Shown: in pieces, positions 43,896 to 53,063 of the stretch
Position numbering within the stretch: position 1 is the stretch's first letter
Layout of the letters: each line of letters starts with the position of its first letter
Assembly: GCF_003234935.1 (NCBI RefSeq)
Contig: NZ_QKSB01000001.1
Location: 372,001 to 436,000 of the forward strand
Reading direction: 5' to 3'
DNA from: Putridiphycobacter roseus
Lineage (GTDB): Bacteria > Bacteroidota > Bacteroidia > Flavobacteriales_D > Crocinitomicaceae
DNA: 64,000 nucleotides
Notes under the pieces: generated by a model
Databases searched by the model: none
Told to the model about the DNA's origin: nothing
The model's input: only the letters and a program-made list of their open reading frames with translations
Made by a program: the position numbers and the translations under genes

Positions 43896-44777
43896 TTATT
43901 TTTGTACTATTTTGCTTCTTATTTCAGTTACTTTATCCCCTAACATCTTGATTTCCTCTGGTGTCAAAGTTAATTCATCAGATTCAGGATTAGCATTAAA
44001 AGCTTTCACTGAAGCGAAGTCATTGAACATATTTTCTACACTTGTTAAATCTCCGATAATCCAAGCTAAATCCAAGTCGCCATTTCTAGCATCCTTCAAC
44101 CCTTTGATGATATTTGAAAGTATTTCCATTTGCTCAGCCAACATCATGCCAACTCCAACTTTATCAGAATTGTTTTTATAATCACTGAAACCTAAATACA
44201 TCCCTTCTACCCATGCACCACCATAATGCACAGCAGCAACATGCTCCATTTCATTATCTTCTAAGTATTCTTGAGAATGCTCGTGTATCTCCACAATGAT
44301 ACTTTCGATAGAATCTTGAATTTCTAAATTTTGATCAAAACGTTCCATCAAATCTTTGTTTTGAAAGATCGCTTCCATTCCTTGCTGTTCCGCTAAAGTT
44401 TGAATAGAAGTAATAAACTTTCTAGCATCATTTGCTTGAGAATTTGTGATGCAATATGCTAAATCTGCAGAATAAACACCAAAATTCAATTTTGATTGTT
44501 CATCTGTAGTATAACTTGTAACATTATCTACACTGTTAGTAACCCCAGCAGTATATTTCATTCCCGACTTTTTAAAAATACTTGCTACCTGCAAAGCAGA
44601 AGGCAAGTGGTAATCTAAATCAGGCGACTCAAAAGGATCTACCTCCATAGCCATTTCCACAGTATCTACATCCTCTATGTGAATGTCATCATTAATTGAA
44701 CTCCCTTCTGTACATGAAAAAAGAGAAGCTGATAGTGTAAATAAAAATACACCCTTAAGCATTTGTTTCCTTACCAT
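43896..44777 (-). CDS. helical lipoprotein of unknown function
   Basis: 293 residues, with a signal peptide ending in a lipobox (FTLSASLFSC, Cys22). The mature protein is acidic and almost wholly helical, with segments such as DDIHIEDVDTVEMAMEVDPFE, AVHYGGAWVEGMYLGFSDYK and EEIKMLGDKVTEIRSKIVQK. No family was recognised with confidence. It is the first gene of a two-gene unit with the secreted protein downstream and is divergent from comEC. Confidence 0.82.
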   Translation of the reverse strand: MVRKQMLKGVFLFTLSASLFSCTEGSSINDDIHIEDVDTVEMAMEVDPFESPDLDYHLPSALQVASIFKKSGMKYTAGVTNSVDNVTSYTTDEQSKLNFGVYSADLAYCITNSQANDARKFITSIQTLAEQQGMEAIFQNKDLMERFDQNLEIQDSIESIIVEIHEHSQEYLEDNEMEHVAAVHYGGAWVEGMYLGFSDYKNNSDKVGVGMMLAEQMEILSNIIKGLKDARNGDLDLAWIIGDLTSVENMFNDFASVKAFNANPESDELTLTPEEIKMLGDKVTEIRSKIVQK

Positions 44778-44868
44778 TTGCTAGATTTTATATTATTCTG
44801 CTAAAATATGAAATGATTTCGACAACTGGCCCATAATTCCTTTCTTTTTTTTTATATTTAAATGAGTT

Positions 44869-46896
44869 ATGAAAGCACCTAAGATTCTAATAATGTGTAT
44901 CCCCTTTTGTTTTGGTATTGTGTTTTCATTCTACTATAACGACTATACAATTCAAAACACGGCTTTGTACCTTACTCTACTTCTATTTTTAGTCTTATTA
45001 TTATTACTACCATTGCGCTTTCGAAATACAATTCTATTCGGCATAATCGCCATCACCACCTTTTGTTCTCTCGGCTTTTTGAACGGATCAGCCCATCAAA
45101 GTATATCTACAAATCCATATTTCTTCCATAAAAAATCACCTTATTTTTTAGTGAAAATAATTGAAAAACCAATTCAAAAAAAGAACTCCATAAAACTCAT
45201 TGTAGAAGTATTACAAAATGATTCTATGGCAAAACAAGGTCAAGCTTTGCTTTATTTAAAAAATGGGGACAAAAGCAACATGTTAAATTATGGCGACTGG
45301 TTACTTATCAAAAATAAATTCCAACCCATAAAGCCAAATGGCAACCCTTACGAATTCGATTACGCCAGGTATTTAAAAATCCACAACCTTTACCATCAAT
45401 CCTTTCTAAAAACGCAAGAATGGAAACTATACGCTAGGGCTAAACCTAGCTTATTTGGTCGAATTTTAAAAATAAGAAATTATTTTGAAAAGCTAATTGA
45501 CAACTCTACTCTTTTCCCAAAAAACAAAAGCATAGCCAAAGCTTTATTTCTTGGAGAAAAAGAAGCATTAGACAAGGATATTCTGCGTTCCTTTTCAAGT
45601 GCAGGCGCCATGCATGTCCTAGCGGTTTCTGGCTTACATGTTGGCATTATCATGCTTATTTTAACCTCCTTACTAAAACCGATTAAACGCTTAAAGCATG
45701 GAAACATAGTTTACACTGCCCTAATCATCTCTGGTGTTTGGCTATACGCACTATTAACTGGTGGCTCCCCATCCGTCATCCGCTCTGCATTGATGTTTAG
45801 TTTTATCATCTTCAATGTCGGACTAGAAAGAGAAAGCTCCGTTTATCAGTCCATACTAATTTCTGCTTTCTTGATTTTAATTTTCGACCCGTTCGCCTTA
45901 TTTAAAGTAGGTTTTCAATTAAGTTATTTGGCAGTTTTGGGAATCGTATTCTTGCAGCCTCGCATCTATCGTCTTTGGTACATACAAAACAAATCACTTG
46001 ATTACCTGTGGCAAATAACCGCAGTTTCAATTGCAGCGCAAATTGCCACTTTTCCTTTAGGCTTATATTATTTCCACCAATTTCCAAGCTTGTTTTTCAT
46101 CTCCAACATCATAGTAATACCATTGGCTTTTATCCTATTATTCCTTGGCTTCTTCTACTTTTCATTACACTTAATCACACCGATAAAATTATTACTTGAA
46201 GAGATATTAAATTTCTTATTCTACGTACTCAGTCAAAGCATGGCTTTTATAGAGCAAATTCCAAATGCAATTGCTTGGGGAATATCCATCTCTTGGCAAG
46301 AAACAATGACAATCTATTTTTGTATAATCTCTTTAATATTTGCCTTAAAAAACAAGCACTTTCCCGCATTACTTGCTAGCATGATAGGGGTTATTATTTT
46401 AATTTCTCTATCATTAATTGAAAAGCAACAGATATCAAATGAAAACAAATGCATTGTATATAACCTCAAAAATGACTTTGCAATGGATGTTTTTTTCGGG
46501 AATAAAAACTACTTTATCAGTACAAACAGTTTAAGCCAAAACGAATCAAAACTACTATTTAACGTTAAACATAATTGGTACCACTATAGAGGGGATGCCT
46601 CCCCCTATCAAAACATCCGCATAGACACATTAAGCAACCCTGTATTTAAAACTAACCAAAAGACTTGGCAAATCATCAATCATAAAATATCTACTTTGCG
46701 CGCAACCGACTATTTGGTTCTAATTTCCAAACAGTATATTCCAAAAGAAAGTATTGATTTTTGGAAGCGAGAAAAATGCACCGTAATACTACACCCAAAT
46801 TTAAGTCGTAAAATGAAAAAATGGATTCAATTAAACATGCCTGAAAATTTAACCTACGATATGGCAAAGCAAGGTGCTTTTTCAAAAAGCTTTTAA
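44869..46896 (+). CDS. comEC: ComEC/Rec2 family DNA-uptake channel, no metallo-beta-lactamase domain
   Basis: 675 residues. Two or three N-terminal helices and an extracytoplasmic OB-like DUF4131 region (~95-195, NGDKSNMLNYGDWLLIKNKFQPIKPNGNPYEFDYARYLKI) precede the competence domain: ALFLGEKEALDKDILRSFSSAGAMHVLAVSGLHVGII, then GGSPSVIRSALMFSFI and FQLSYLAVLGIVFLQP, about 8-10 helices in all. The last ~150 residues lack the HxHxDH motif of the metallo-beta-lactamase domain found in longer ComEC proteins. It should carry single-stranded DNA across the inner membrane. Its 3' end overlaps the convergent gene by 4 bases. Confidence 0.9.
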   Translation: MKAPKILIMCIPFCFGIVFSFYYNDYTIQNTALYLTLLLFLVLLLLLPLRFRNTILFGIIAITTFCSLGFLNGSAHQSISTNPYFFHKKSPYFLVKIIEKPIQKKNSIKLIVEVLQNDSMAKQGQALLYLKNGDKSNMLNYGDWLLIKNKFQPIKPNGNPYEFDYARYLKIHNLYHQSFLKTQEWKLYARAKPSLFGRILKIRNYFEKLIDNSTLFPKNKSIAKALFLGEKEALDKDILRSFSSAGAMHVLAVSGLHVGIIMLILTSLLKPIKRLKHGNIVYTALIISGVWLYALLTGGSPSVIRSALMFSFIIFNVGLERESSVYQSILISAFLILIFDPFALFKVGFQLSYLAVLGIVFLQPRIYRLWYIQNKSLDYLWQITAVSIAAQIATFPLGLYYFHQFPSLFFISNIIVIPLAFILLFLGFFYFSLHLITPIKLLLEEILNFLFYVLSQSMAFIEQIPNAIAWGISISWQETMTIYFCIISLIFALKNKHFPALLASMIGVIILISLSLIEKQQISNENKCIVYNLKNDFAMDVFFGNKNYFISTNSLSQNESKLLFNVKHNWYHYRGDASPYQNIRIDTLSNPVFKTNQKTWQIINHKISTLRATDYLVLISKQYIPKESIDFWKREKCTVILHPNLSRKMKKWIQLNMPENLTYDMAKQGAFSKSF

Positions 46897-47444
46897 TTGT
46901 AAATAATCGTATTTGCCATACTCTTATTACCTATACTACCTATCACAAGAGCCGCCATGACCACTAAATCATTACTCAACTTAATCCTGTGTCCATAATA
47001 CACATTATACCCATGTTTTGTCTTGATGTTTGACCAAAAAATGATTTCGAAAAACCTTGCCCTAACTGCATAGCTATCAACAATAATTTGAAATTTCCGA
47101 TATTTATTTTCATTCACTTTTAATTGCGCATTATACGCTTGTTCTGACCCTTCAAATCTCCCCTCTTCTTTTAAAGCCTTTAAATCATCCACTTTTTTCT
47201 TATACTGGTCACTTCTCGCCAAGATGATATAAAAATCATCCGTATAGTGTGCTTGAAATTTTTCAAAACGATAGTCTTCGTGAAAATAAAATACAGAATC
47301 ACTCCATTCCAAAACCTTATTTATTACTTTTCGTTTATCAGATTCAATCTGCTTTGCCTCTGCATCTCCAACACCATATAATGGGACAACAGAAAGGAAT
47401 ATGAAAAAAAATAATATTTTATTCTTCAGCAATAAAAGGTTCAT
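46893..47444 (-). CDS. membrane-anchored or secreted protein of unknown function
   Basis: 183 residues. A hydrophobic N-terminus (LLLKNKILFFFIFLSVVPLYGVGDAEA) looks like a signal peptide. The mature part is charged and helical near the start (KRKVINKVLEWSDSVFYFHEDYRFEKFQAHYTDDFYIILARSDQYKKKVDDLKAL) and beta-like later (YGHRIKLSNDLVVMAALVIG). No family was recognised. It overlaps the end of the upstream lipoprotein gene by 26 bases, which indicates translational coupling. Confidence 0.8.
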   Translation of the reverse strand: MNLLLLKNKILFFFIFLSVVPLYGVGDAEAKQIESDKRKVINKVLEWSDSVFYFHEDYRFEKFQAHYTDDFYIILARSDQYKKKVDDLKALKEEGRFEGSEQAYNAQLKVNENKYRKFQIIVDSYAVRARFFEIIFWSNIKTKHGYNVYYGHRIKLSNDLVVMAALVIGSIGNKSMANTIIYN

Positions 47445-48366
47445 AATCTTGGTCGGTTTCGTAAAGCTTATCTACTTCATAATAAGGAGTAAACCGCACA
47501 TACACAGTCATAGAATCTGTATCTAAGTCGCCATTATACGAAAATTGATGCAGCAAGTAATACCCTATTAATTTCTCATCCGCCTTAATTTCATATACTG
47601 ATGAAAAGTTGGTCGACTGGTACCCTATCGTGTCAGAAAATTCTGCCACAATATAATTTCTGGTCAACGATTCACAAACATTTTGAACATTAAACGCCCT
47701 ATCTTTCATGGTATATCCAAATACCGTCACCATGTGTTTTACAAATTTACTTTTTTCAAAGCTGGTGCCTAACTGATTGAGGTAGTTCTCAAAATATTGG
47801 TAAAAATCATAGGAGAGTTTTTTACTTTCTTCATAGGTATAACCAGCAATAATTGGAGATTCATAATAGTAGTTCGCAAACACCTTTTCTTCATCATTGG
47901 TTAAATCTATTTCATATATAGGTATAATATCCACGACCGAAAAATCTTCAGAAAGAACAAAATTCACCTTCATCAAATTACTAACTTTTCTATCATCACC
48001 TCTTAATGAGAAGGTATGTACTTGGGTAATTTTGCGTTTTAAATTATTTTTCTTTACTAGAGAGTCGTAATAATGGAACTGTTGTGCTGCCTCTACCTGG
48101 TCAAATGTTGGGTCACCGAGTTTACTTTTCCAACTTTTTTGTTCGGCAATCGATTTTGGCACTACCACTTTCAATGGTTCAAAGCCATAATTCAAATACA
48201 CCTCATCCTCGGATTTCATTCTTTTCACGTAAGCGGAAATAGAATCTTTCACCACAAATTCCATGGGATCTAATACGGTTTGGGGTTCTTCAAAAATGGA
48301 GTCTGCAACAAAACAAGACTGCAACAGAAAAATAAAACTTAAACTGGATAGGTAAATTAATCTCAT
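47419..48366 (-). CDS. lipoprotein of unknown function
   Basis: 315 residues with signal peptide and lipobox (MRLIYLSSLSFIFLLQSC, Cys18). The mature protein mixes helices and strands (DPMEFVVKDSISAYVKRMKSEDEVYLNYG, TYEESKKLSYDFYQYFENYLNQLG, SMTVYVRFTPYYEVDKLYETDQD). No family was recognised. With the overlapping downstream gene it forms a two-gene unit of envelope proteins. Confidence 0.82.
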   Translation of the reverse strand: MRLIYLSSLSFIFLLQSCFVADSIFEEPQTVLDPMEFVVKDSISAYVKRMKSEDEVYLNYGFEPLKVVVPKSIAEQKSWKSKLGDPTFDQVEAAQQFHYYDSLVKKNNLKRKITQVHTFSLRGDDRKVSNLMKVNFVLSEDFSVVDIIPIYEIDLTNDEEKVFANYYYESPIIAGYTYEESKKLSYDFYQYFENYLNQLGTSFEKSKFVKHMVTVFGYTMKDRAFNVQNVCESLTRNYIVAEFSDTIGYQSTNFSSVYEIKADEKLIGYYLLHQFSYNGDLDTDSMTVYVRFTPYYEVDKLYETDQDYEPFIAEE

Positions 48367-48434
48367 AGCACTATATCACATCAAATTTTGTACCCAAAAA
48401 TTAATCAAGGAATATTACTGCATAAAAGCAACAA

Positions 48435-49550
48435 TTACCTGATCATCACAGGCATCACAAGCATTAACACCTCTTCATTTTCATTCGTTTCTCCACTTGG
48501 CAATAAGATCCCGGCCTTGTTGGGCTCACTCATTTCTAAAATAACTTCTTGCGTCTTAATGTGGTTTAGCATTTCCATTAAGAATTTGGAATTAAACCCA
48601 ATCTCTAGATCATCTCCAACAAAAGCACAAGTTAATCTTTCTTTTGCTTCATTCGAAAAATCTAAATCCTCTGCAGAAATACTCAATTCACTTCCAGCAA
48701 TTTTTAACTTTACTTGGTGCGTTGTTTTATTAGAAAAGATGGAAACCCTTTTAATGGAATTCAAAAAAGAAATTCGGTCTACTGTCAATACATTTGGATT
48801 TACCTTTGGAATCACCGCTTCGTAATTTGGATATTTACCATCAATTAAACGACAAGTCAATTCAATGTCTTCAAAAACAAATTTAGCTGTTGTTTCGTTG
48901 TAAGAAACTTCAACTTCTTCTTCTCCCCCTAAATTTTGCTTCAATAAGTTTAAAGGTTTTTTTGGTAAAATAAAATCAGCTGATTTACTTGCTGTAGAAT
49001 CCAGACGGCCATACTTTACCAATTTATGTGCATCCGTGGCAACGAAAATTAATTTTTCAGTTGAAAACTGACAAAACACCCCACTCATTACAGGACGTAA
49101 ATCATCATTTCCAGAAGCAAACAATGTGTTTTCTATGGCATTCGAAATAATTTCTCCTTTAATTTTCAAAACCTCTACATCTCCCATATCAATAGTTTGT
49201 GGGAAATCATCTGCATTTTGGCCGACTAATTTATACTTACCATAATCTGAAGAAATTTCAATTCCGAAGTTTTCATTGATTTGAAAAACCAAAGGTTGAT
49301 CTGCAAAATTCTTTAAAGTATCTAACAATAACTTAGCTGGAATTGCTACATTACCATCTTGTTTTGCTTCATCTGGTGTCACCACAGTTTTCATGGTATT
49401 TTCCAAATCAGAAGCCGAAATTGTTAATTTCCCATCTTTCAATTCGAATAAAAAATTATCTAAAATTGGTAATGAATTATTAGAATTTAAGACCCCACTG
49501 ATATTTTGTAAATTTCTCAATAAGGCCGAACTTGAAATAATGAAGTTCAT
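48435..49550 (-). CDS. dnaN: DNA polymerase III beta subunit (sliding clamp)
   Basis: 371 residues, normal length, three clamp domains: MNFIISSSALLRNLQNISGVLNSNNSLPILDNFLFEL (domain 1), EIISNAIENTLFASGNDDLRPVMSGVFCQF (domain 2), NPNVLTVDRISFLNSIKRVSIFSN (domain 3), ending EVLMLVMPVMIR with the conserved MPxR close. The ring-shaped dimer tethers polymerases, including the dinB and dnaE products of this window, to DNA. It is not next to dnaA here. It is divergent from dnaK. Confidence 0.98.
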   Translation of the reverse strand: MNFIISSSALLRNLQNISGVLNSNNSLPILDNFLFELKDGKLTISASDLENTMKTVVTPDEAKQDGNVAIPAKLLLDTLKNFADQPLVFQINENFGIEISSDYGKYKLVGQNADDFPQTIDMGDVEVLKIKGEIISNAIENTLFASGNDDLRPVMSGVFCQFSTEKLIFVATDAHKLVKYGRLDSTASKSADFILPKKPLNLLKQNLGGEEEVEVSYNETTAKFVFEDIELTCRLIDGKYPNYEAVIPKVNPNVLTVDRISFLNSIKRVSIFSNKTTHQVKLKIAGSELSISAEDLDFSNEAKERLTCAFVGDDLEIGFNSKFLMEMLNHIKTQEVILEMSEPNKAGILLPSGETNENEEVLMLVMPVMIR

Positions 49551-49591
49551 AAAATGAATGGTATTTAGTATAAGTTTAAATTAATCTGCAA

Positions 49592-49599
49592 CAAATATA
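49592..49599 (-). promoter_or_regulatory. candidate -7 box for dnaN
   Basis: Reads TATATTTG on the minus strand, matching TAnnTTTG, 41 bases before the ATG at 49550. A TTTG occurs farther upstream (49628-49631) but at a spacing of 28, longer than usual. Confidence 0.45.
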
Positions 49600-49744
49600 A
49601 CCCTATTTAAAGGCTTGACCCTCGTATCAAATTTATTTTTATTAACAGTACAACCGGTAGAATTGTTCATAAACTCTGTCATACATTTTAATAAAACCCC
49701 ATTCAATCTGACATGTTTTACTGGTTTACATAGATAAAACTGCC

Positions 49745-49784
49745 ACAATGACATAAATAAAAGCAAAAATTACAATGGCATAAA
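49745..49784 (+). promoter_or_regulatory. direct repeat upstream of dnaK
   Basis: ACAATGACATAAA (49745-49757) and ACAATGGCATAAA (49772-49784) match at 12 of 13 bases with a 27-base period, 47-86 bases before the dnaK ATG. No CIRCE element and no TAnnTTTG box were found. It could be a regulator site or part of a heat-shock promoter. Confidence 0.35.
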
Positions 49785-49830
49785 GATTGACTAATAGGAA
49801 ATGAAATATAAAAGCATAAAAATAAATAAA

Positions 49831-51729
49831 ATGGGTAAAATAATTGGAATCGATTTAGGGACAACCAACTCATGCGTTGCAGTAATGGAAGGGAATGAGC
49901 CAGTGGTTATTACTAACTCAGAGGGAAAAAGAACTACCCCTTCAATAGTAGCATTCGTTGAAGGTGGGGAAAGAAAAGTTGGTGATCCAGCTAAAAGACA
50001 AGCAATCACCAATCCAGAAAAAACTATCTACTCTATTAAGCGTTTTATGGGTACAACTTTTGACAAAGTAGCAAAAGAAGTAGCTAGAGTACCTTATAAA
50101 GTAGTAAAAGGAGACAACAATACGCCAAGAGTAAAAATTGACGATAGATTGTATACTCCGCAAGAAATTTCAGCAATGGTACTTCAAAAAATGAAGAAAA
50201 CTGCTGAAGATTATTTGGGACAAGATGTAACAGAAGCGGTAATTACTGTGCCTGCTTACTTTAACGATTCTCAAAGACAAGCAACGAAAGAAGCTGGTGA
50301 GATTGCAGGTTTAACTGTAAAAAGAATCATTAACGAGCCAACAGCAGCAGCATTGGCATACGGATTAGATAAAAAAGATAAAGATCAAAAAATTATTGTA
50401 TTTGATTTTGGTGGTGGAACACATGATGTTTCTGTACTAGAATTAGGTGATGGTGTATTTGAAGTATTATCTACTGATGGTGACACACATTTAGGTGGTG
50501 ATGATGTAGATGATAAAATCATTAACTGGTTAGCGGACGAATTTAAAAATGACGAAGGTATTGACTTGAGAAAAGATCCAATGGCTTTACAAAGATTAAA
50601 AGAAGCTGCTGAAAAAGCAAAAATTGAGTTGTCTTCTACCACAAGTACTGAAATTAACTTGCCTTACATTATGCCAGTGGATGGAATTCCAAAACACTTG
50701 GTAAGAACATTGAGTAGAGCAAAATTTGAGCAATTAATCGACGATTTAGTAAAAAGAACAATTGCACCTTGTAAAACTGCTTTGAAAAATGCAGGATTAT
50801 CTACAAGCGATATTGATGAAATCATCTTAGTTGGTGGATCAACAAGAATTCCAGCAATTCAAGAAGCAGTAAAAGCTTACTTTGGAAAAGAGCCTTCAAA
50901 AGGAGTGAACCCGGATGAAGTTGTAGCAGTAGGAGCTGCTATTCAAGGTGGTGTATTAACTGGTGAAGTAAAAGATGTATTATTATTAGATGTTACTCCA
51001 TTATCTTTAGGTATTGAAACTATGGGTGGTGTAATGACAAGATTAATTGATTCGAATACAACTATTCCAACTAAAAAATCGGAAACATTCTCCACAGCAT
51101 CTGACAACCAACCAGCGGTAGACATTCACGTATTACAAGGGGAGAGACCAATGGCTGCAGATAACAAAACTTTAGGTAGATTTCAATTAGCTGATATTCC
51201 ACCTGCACCAAGAGGAGTTCCTCAAGTAGAAGTAACTTTTGATATTGATGCAAACGGAATCATGAGTATTTCAGCAAAAGATAAAGCAACAGGAAAAGAG
51301 CAATCTATTAAAATTGAAGCTTCTTCTGGATTATCTGATGAAGAAATTGCAAAAATGAAAGCAGATGCAGAAGCAAATGCAGATTCTGATAACAAAAGAA
51401 AAGAAGAAGCAGATAAAATTAACGCTGCAGATACTTTGATTTTCCAAACTGAAAAGCAATTAAAAGAATACGGTGATAAATTACCAGCGGATAAAAAAGA
51501 ACCAATAGAAACAGCTTTGGCAGAATTAAAAACTGCATATGAAGCAAAAGACTTTGGTACTATTGATACTGCAATGGAAAAATTAAACACAGTTTTCCAA
51601 GCTGCTTCTCAAGAAATGTACGCTGATGGTGCCGAAGGCGCTGAAGGTGCTGCACAAGGTGGAGCAGAAGAAACTTCAGCTGATGCGGAAGCAGAAGATG
51701 TAGACTTCGAAGAAGTAAAAGAAAAATAA
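49831..51729 (+). CDS. dnaK: molecular chaperone DnaK (Hsp70)
   Basis: 632 residues from the ATG at 49831 ([21 protein letters not shown]); the in-frame ATG at 49801 would add ten non-conserved residues. ATPase domain (~1-385): [69 protein letters not shown]. Linker [15 protein letters not shown], substrate domain (~390-500), helical lid, and an Ala/Glu-rich tail ending [11 protein letters not shown]. Folds nascent and stressed proteins with DnaJ and GrpE, neither of which is adjacent. It is a single-gene unit with its own terminator. Confidence 0.98.
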   Translation: MGKIIGIDLGTTNSCVAVMEGNEPVVITNSEGKRTTPSIVAFVEGGERKVGDPAKRQAITNPEKTIYSIKRFMGTTFDKVAKEVARVPYKVVKGDNNTPRVKIDDRLYTPQEISAMVLQKMKKTAEDYLGQDVTEAVITVPAYFNDSQRQATKEAGEIAGLTVKRIINEPTAAALAYGLDKKDKDQKIIVFDFGGGTHDVSVLELGDGVFEVLSTDGDTHLGGDDVDDKIINWLADEFKNDEGIDLRKDPMALQRLKEAAEKAKIELSSTTSTEINLPYIMPVDGIPKHLVRTLSRAKFEQLIDDLVKRTIAPCKTALKNAGLSTSDIDEIILVGGSTRIPAIQEAVKAYFGKEPSKGVNPDEVVAVGAAIQGGVLTGEVKDVLLLDVTPLSLGIETMGGVMTRLIDSNTTIPTKKSETFSTASDNQPAVDIHVLQGERPMAADNKTLGRFQLADIPPAPRGVPQVEVTFDIDANGIMSISAKDKATGKEQSIKIEASSGLSDEEIAKMKADAEANADSDNKRKEEADKINAADTLIFQTEKQLKEYGDKLPADKKEPIETALAELKTAYEAKDFGTIDTAMEKLNTVFQAASQEMYADGAEGAEGAAQGGAEETSADAEAEDVDFEEVKEK

Positions 51730-51752
51730 TAAAGTTTAATCTTTATAATTAT

Positions 51753-51781
51753 AAAACCCCGACAATAAATGTCGGGGTTTT
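51753..51781 (+). terminator. intrinsic terminator of dnaK
   Basis: Perfect 11-base inverted repeat AAAACCCCGAC / GTCGGGGTTTT with a 7-base loop, followed by a T run, 23 bases after the dnaK stop. Confidence 0.92.
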
Positions 51782-51857
51782 TTGATTTTAGCCCCTTCGA
51801 TAAATCTTGGTTTTATTGATTTAGCAATCCAAATAAGATGAGCATTTTTTTCTTAAC

Positions 51858-52421
51858 TCAATACTTTAAATCAAACCTACCATCTGTTATGCTCACTATT
51901 TTTATTGGGCAATCTTCGTTGTAAAGTTGCATCTGAAAATTACCTGATATAATACGATTTACAGTATCTAAAAATGTAATATCTAACATTCCCTTTTCTG
52001 TTAAACTAAAGTTGTAGTCTAAACATAAAATAGAATTATTATTGTAATTATTATAACCATCTTGATTATCTCCAGTCACATCCATTTCATAAGTCCCAAC
52101 TCCTTTATCTATAAAAGCGATAAAGCTTACATTGTCTCTAATCGAATCATTCAGTCTGGATCCTTGAATTCTCAATTCATTTTCTGAAATTTTATTATAG
52201 CTACAATAGATAGGAATCACCTTGTTATAGTTATTACTTTGGGCAACAAATAGTTCTCCATTAATATAACAACCAAAAGTATTGGCTCCTGTATGCGTAG
52301 CTTGCGGCAGCTTAGGTGTAAGATCGATAGGTTCTTCTTCTGGATTTGCCTTTATTTTATGGCAAGCGGTATTTATGGTAGCCATGCTAAAACATAAACA
52401 CATCAATAATAATTGTTTCAT
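51858..52421 (-). CDS. TFGCxxNG-type lipoprotein, array copy A1
   Basis: 187 residues: signal peptide and lipobox-like NTAC (Cys20), then PIDLTPKLPQATHTGANTFGCYINGELFVAQ, resembling small Bacteroidota lipoproteins with a TFGCxxNGxxF/W motif (perhaps DUF6252). Outside a window of about 113-145 it is nearly identical to three other genes (A2, A3, A4). Its variable window reads QDGYNNYNNNSILCLDYNFS, the same as in A4. It has four cysteines after the lipid-modified one: two shared by all copies (FGCYING, IYCSYN) and two that vary together (ILCLDY, EDCPI). The function is unknown; export to the outer membrane is likely. Confidence 0.85.
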   Translation of the reverse strand: MKQLLLMCLCFSMATINTACHKIKANPEEEPIDLTPKLPQATHTGANTFGCYINGELFVAQSNNYNKVIPIYCSYNKISENELRIQGSRLNDSIRDNVSFIAFIDKGVGTYEMDVTGDNQDGYNNYNNNSILCLDYNFSLTEKGMLDITFLDTVNRIISGNFQMQLYNEDCPIKIVSITDGRFDLKY

Positions 52422-52460
52422 ACTATATATTTTTAGGGTAAGGTCATGTATCGATTTGCA

Positions 52461-53024
52461 TCAATACTTTAAATCAAACCTTCCATCTGTTATACTTACT
52501 ATTTTTAATGGGCAATCTTCGTTGTAAAGTTGCATCTGAAAATTACCTGATATAATACGATCTACAGTATCTAAAAATGTAATATCCAACATTCCCTTTT
52601 CTGTTAAACTAAAGTTGTAGTCAAAGCACCATATCGAATCTGTAGTGTATATATTATAACCATCTTGATTATCTCCAGTGACATCCATTTCATATGCACC
52701 AACTCCTTTATCTATAAAAGCGATAAACCTTACATTATCTCTAACCGAATCATTCAGTCTGGATCCTTGAATTCTCAATTCATTTTCTGAAATTTTATTA
52801 TAGCTACAATAGATAGGAATCACCTTGTTATAGTTATTACTTTGGGCAATAAATAGTGCTCCATTAATATAACAACCAAAAGTATTGGCTCCTATATGTG
52901 TAGCTTGCGGCAGCTTAGGTGTAAGATCGATAGGTTCTGCTGGATTTGCCTTTATTTTATGGCAAGCGGTATTTATGCTAGCTATGCTAAAACATAAACA
53001 CATCAATAATAATAATTGTTTCAT
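52461..53024 (-). CDS. TFGCxxNG-type lipoprotein, array copy A2
   Basis: 187 residues, same plan as A1 with one extra Leu in the signal peptide and NPAEP instead of NPEEEP after the lipidation site (as in A4). The variable window reads QDGYNIYTTDSIWCFDYNFS, diverged from A1 but with the same cysteine. Unlike the others it has Ile at HIGANTF and NVRFIAF. Both co-varying cysteines are present. Flanked on both sides by the conserved array spacer. Confidence 0.85.
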   Translation of the reverse strand: MKQLLLLMCLCFSIASINTACHKIKANPAEPIDLTPKLPQATHIGANTFGCYINGALFIAQSNNYNKVIPIYCSYNKISENELRIQGSRLNDSVRDNVRFIAFIDKGVGAYEMDVTGDNQDGYNIYTTDSIWCFDYNFSLTEKGMLDITFLDTVDRIISGNFQMQLYNEDCPLKIVSITDGRFDLKY

Positions 53025-53063
53025 ACTATATATTTTTAGGGTAAGGTCATGTATCGATTTGCA

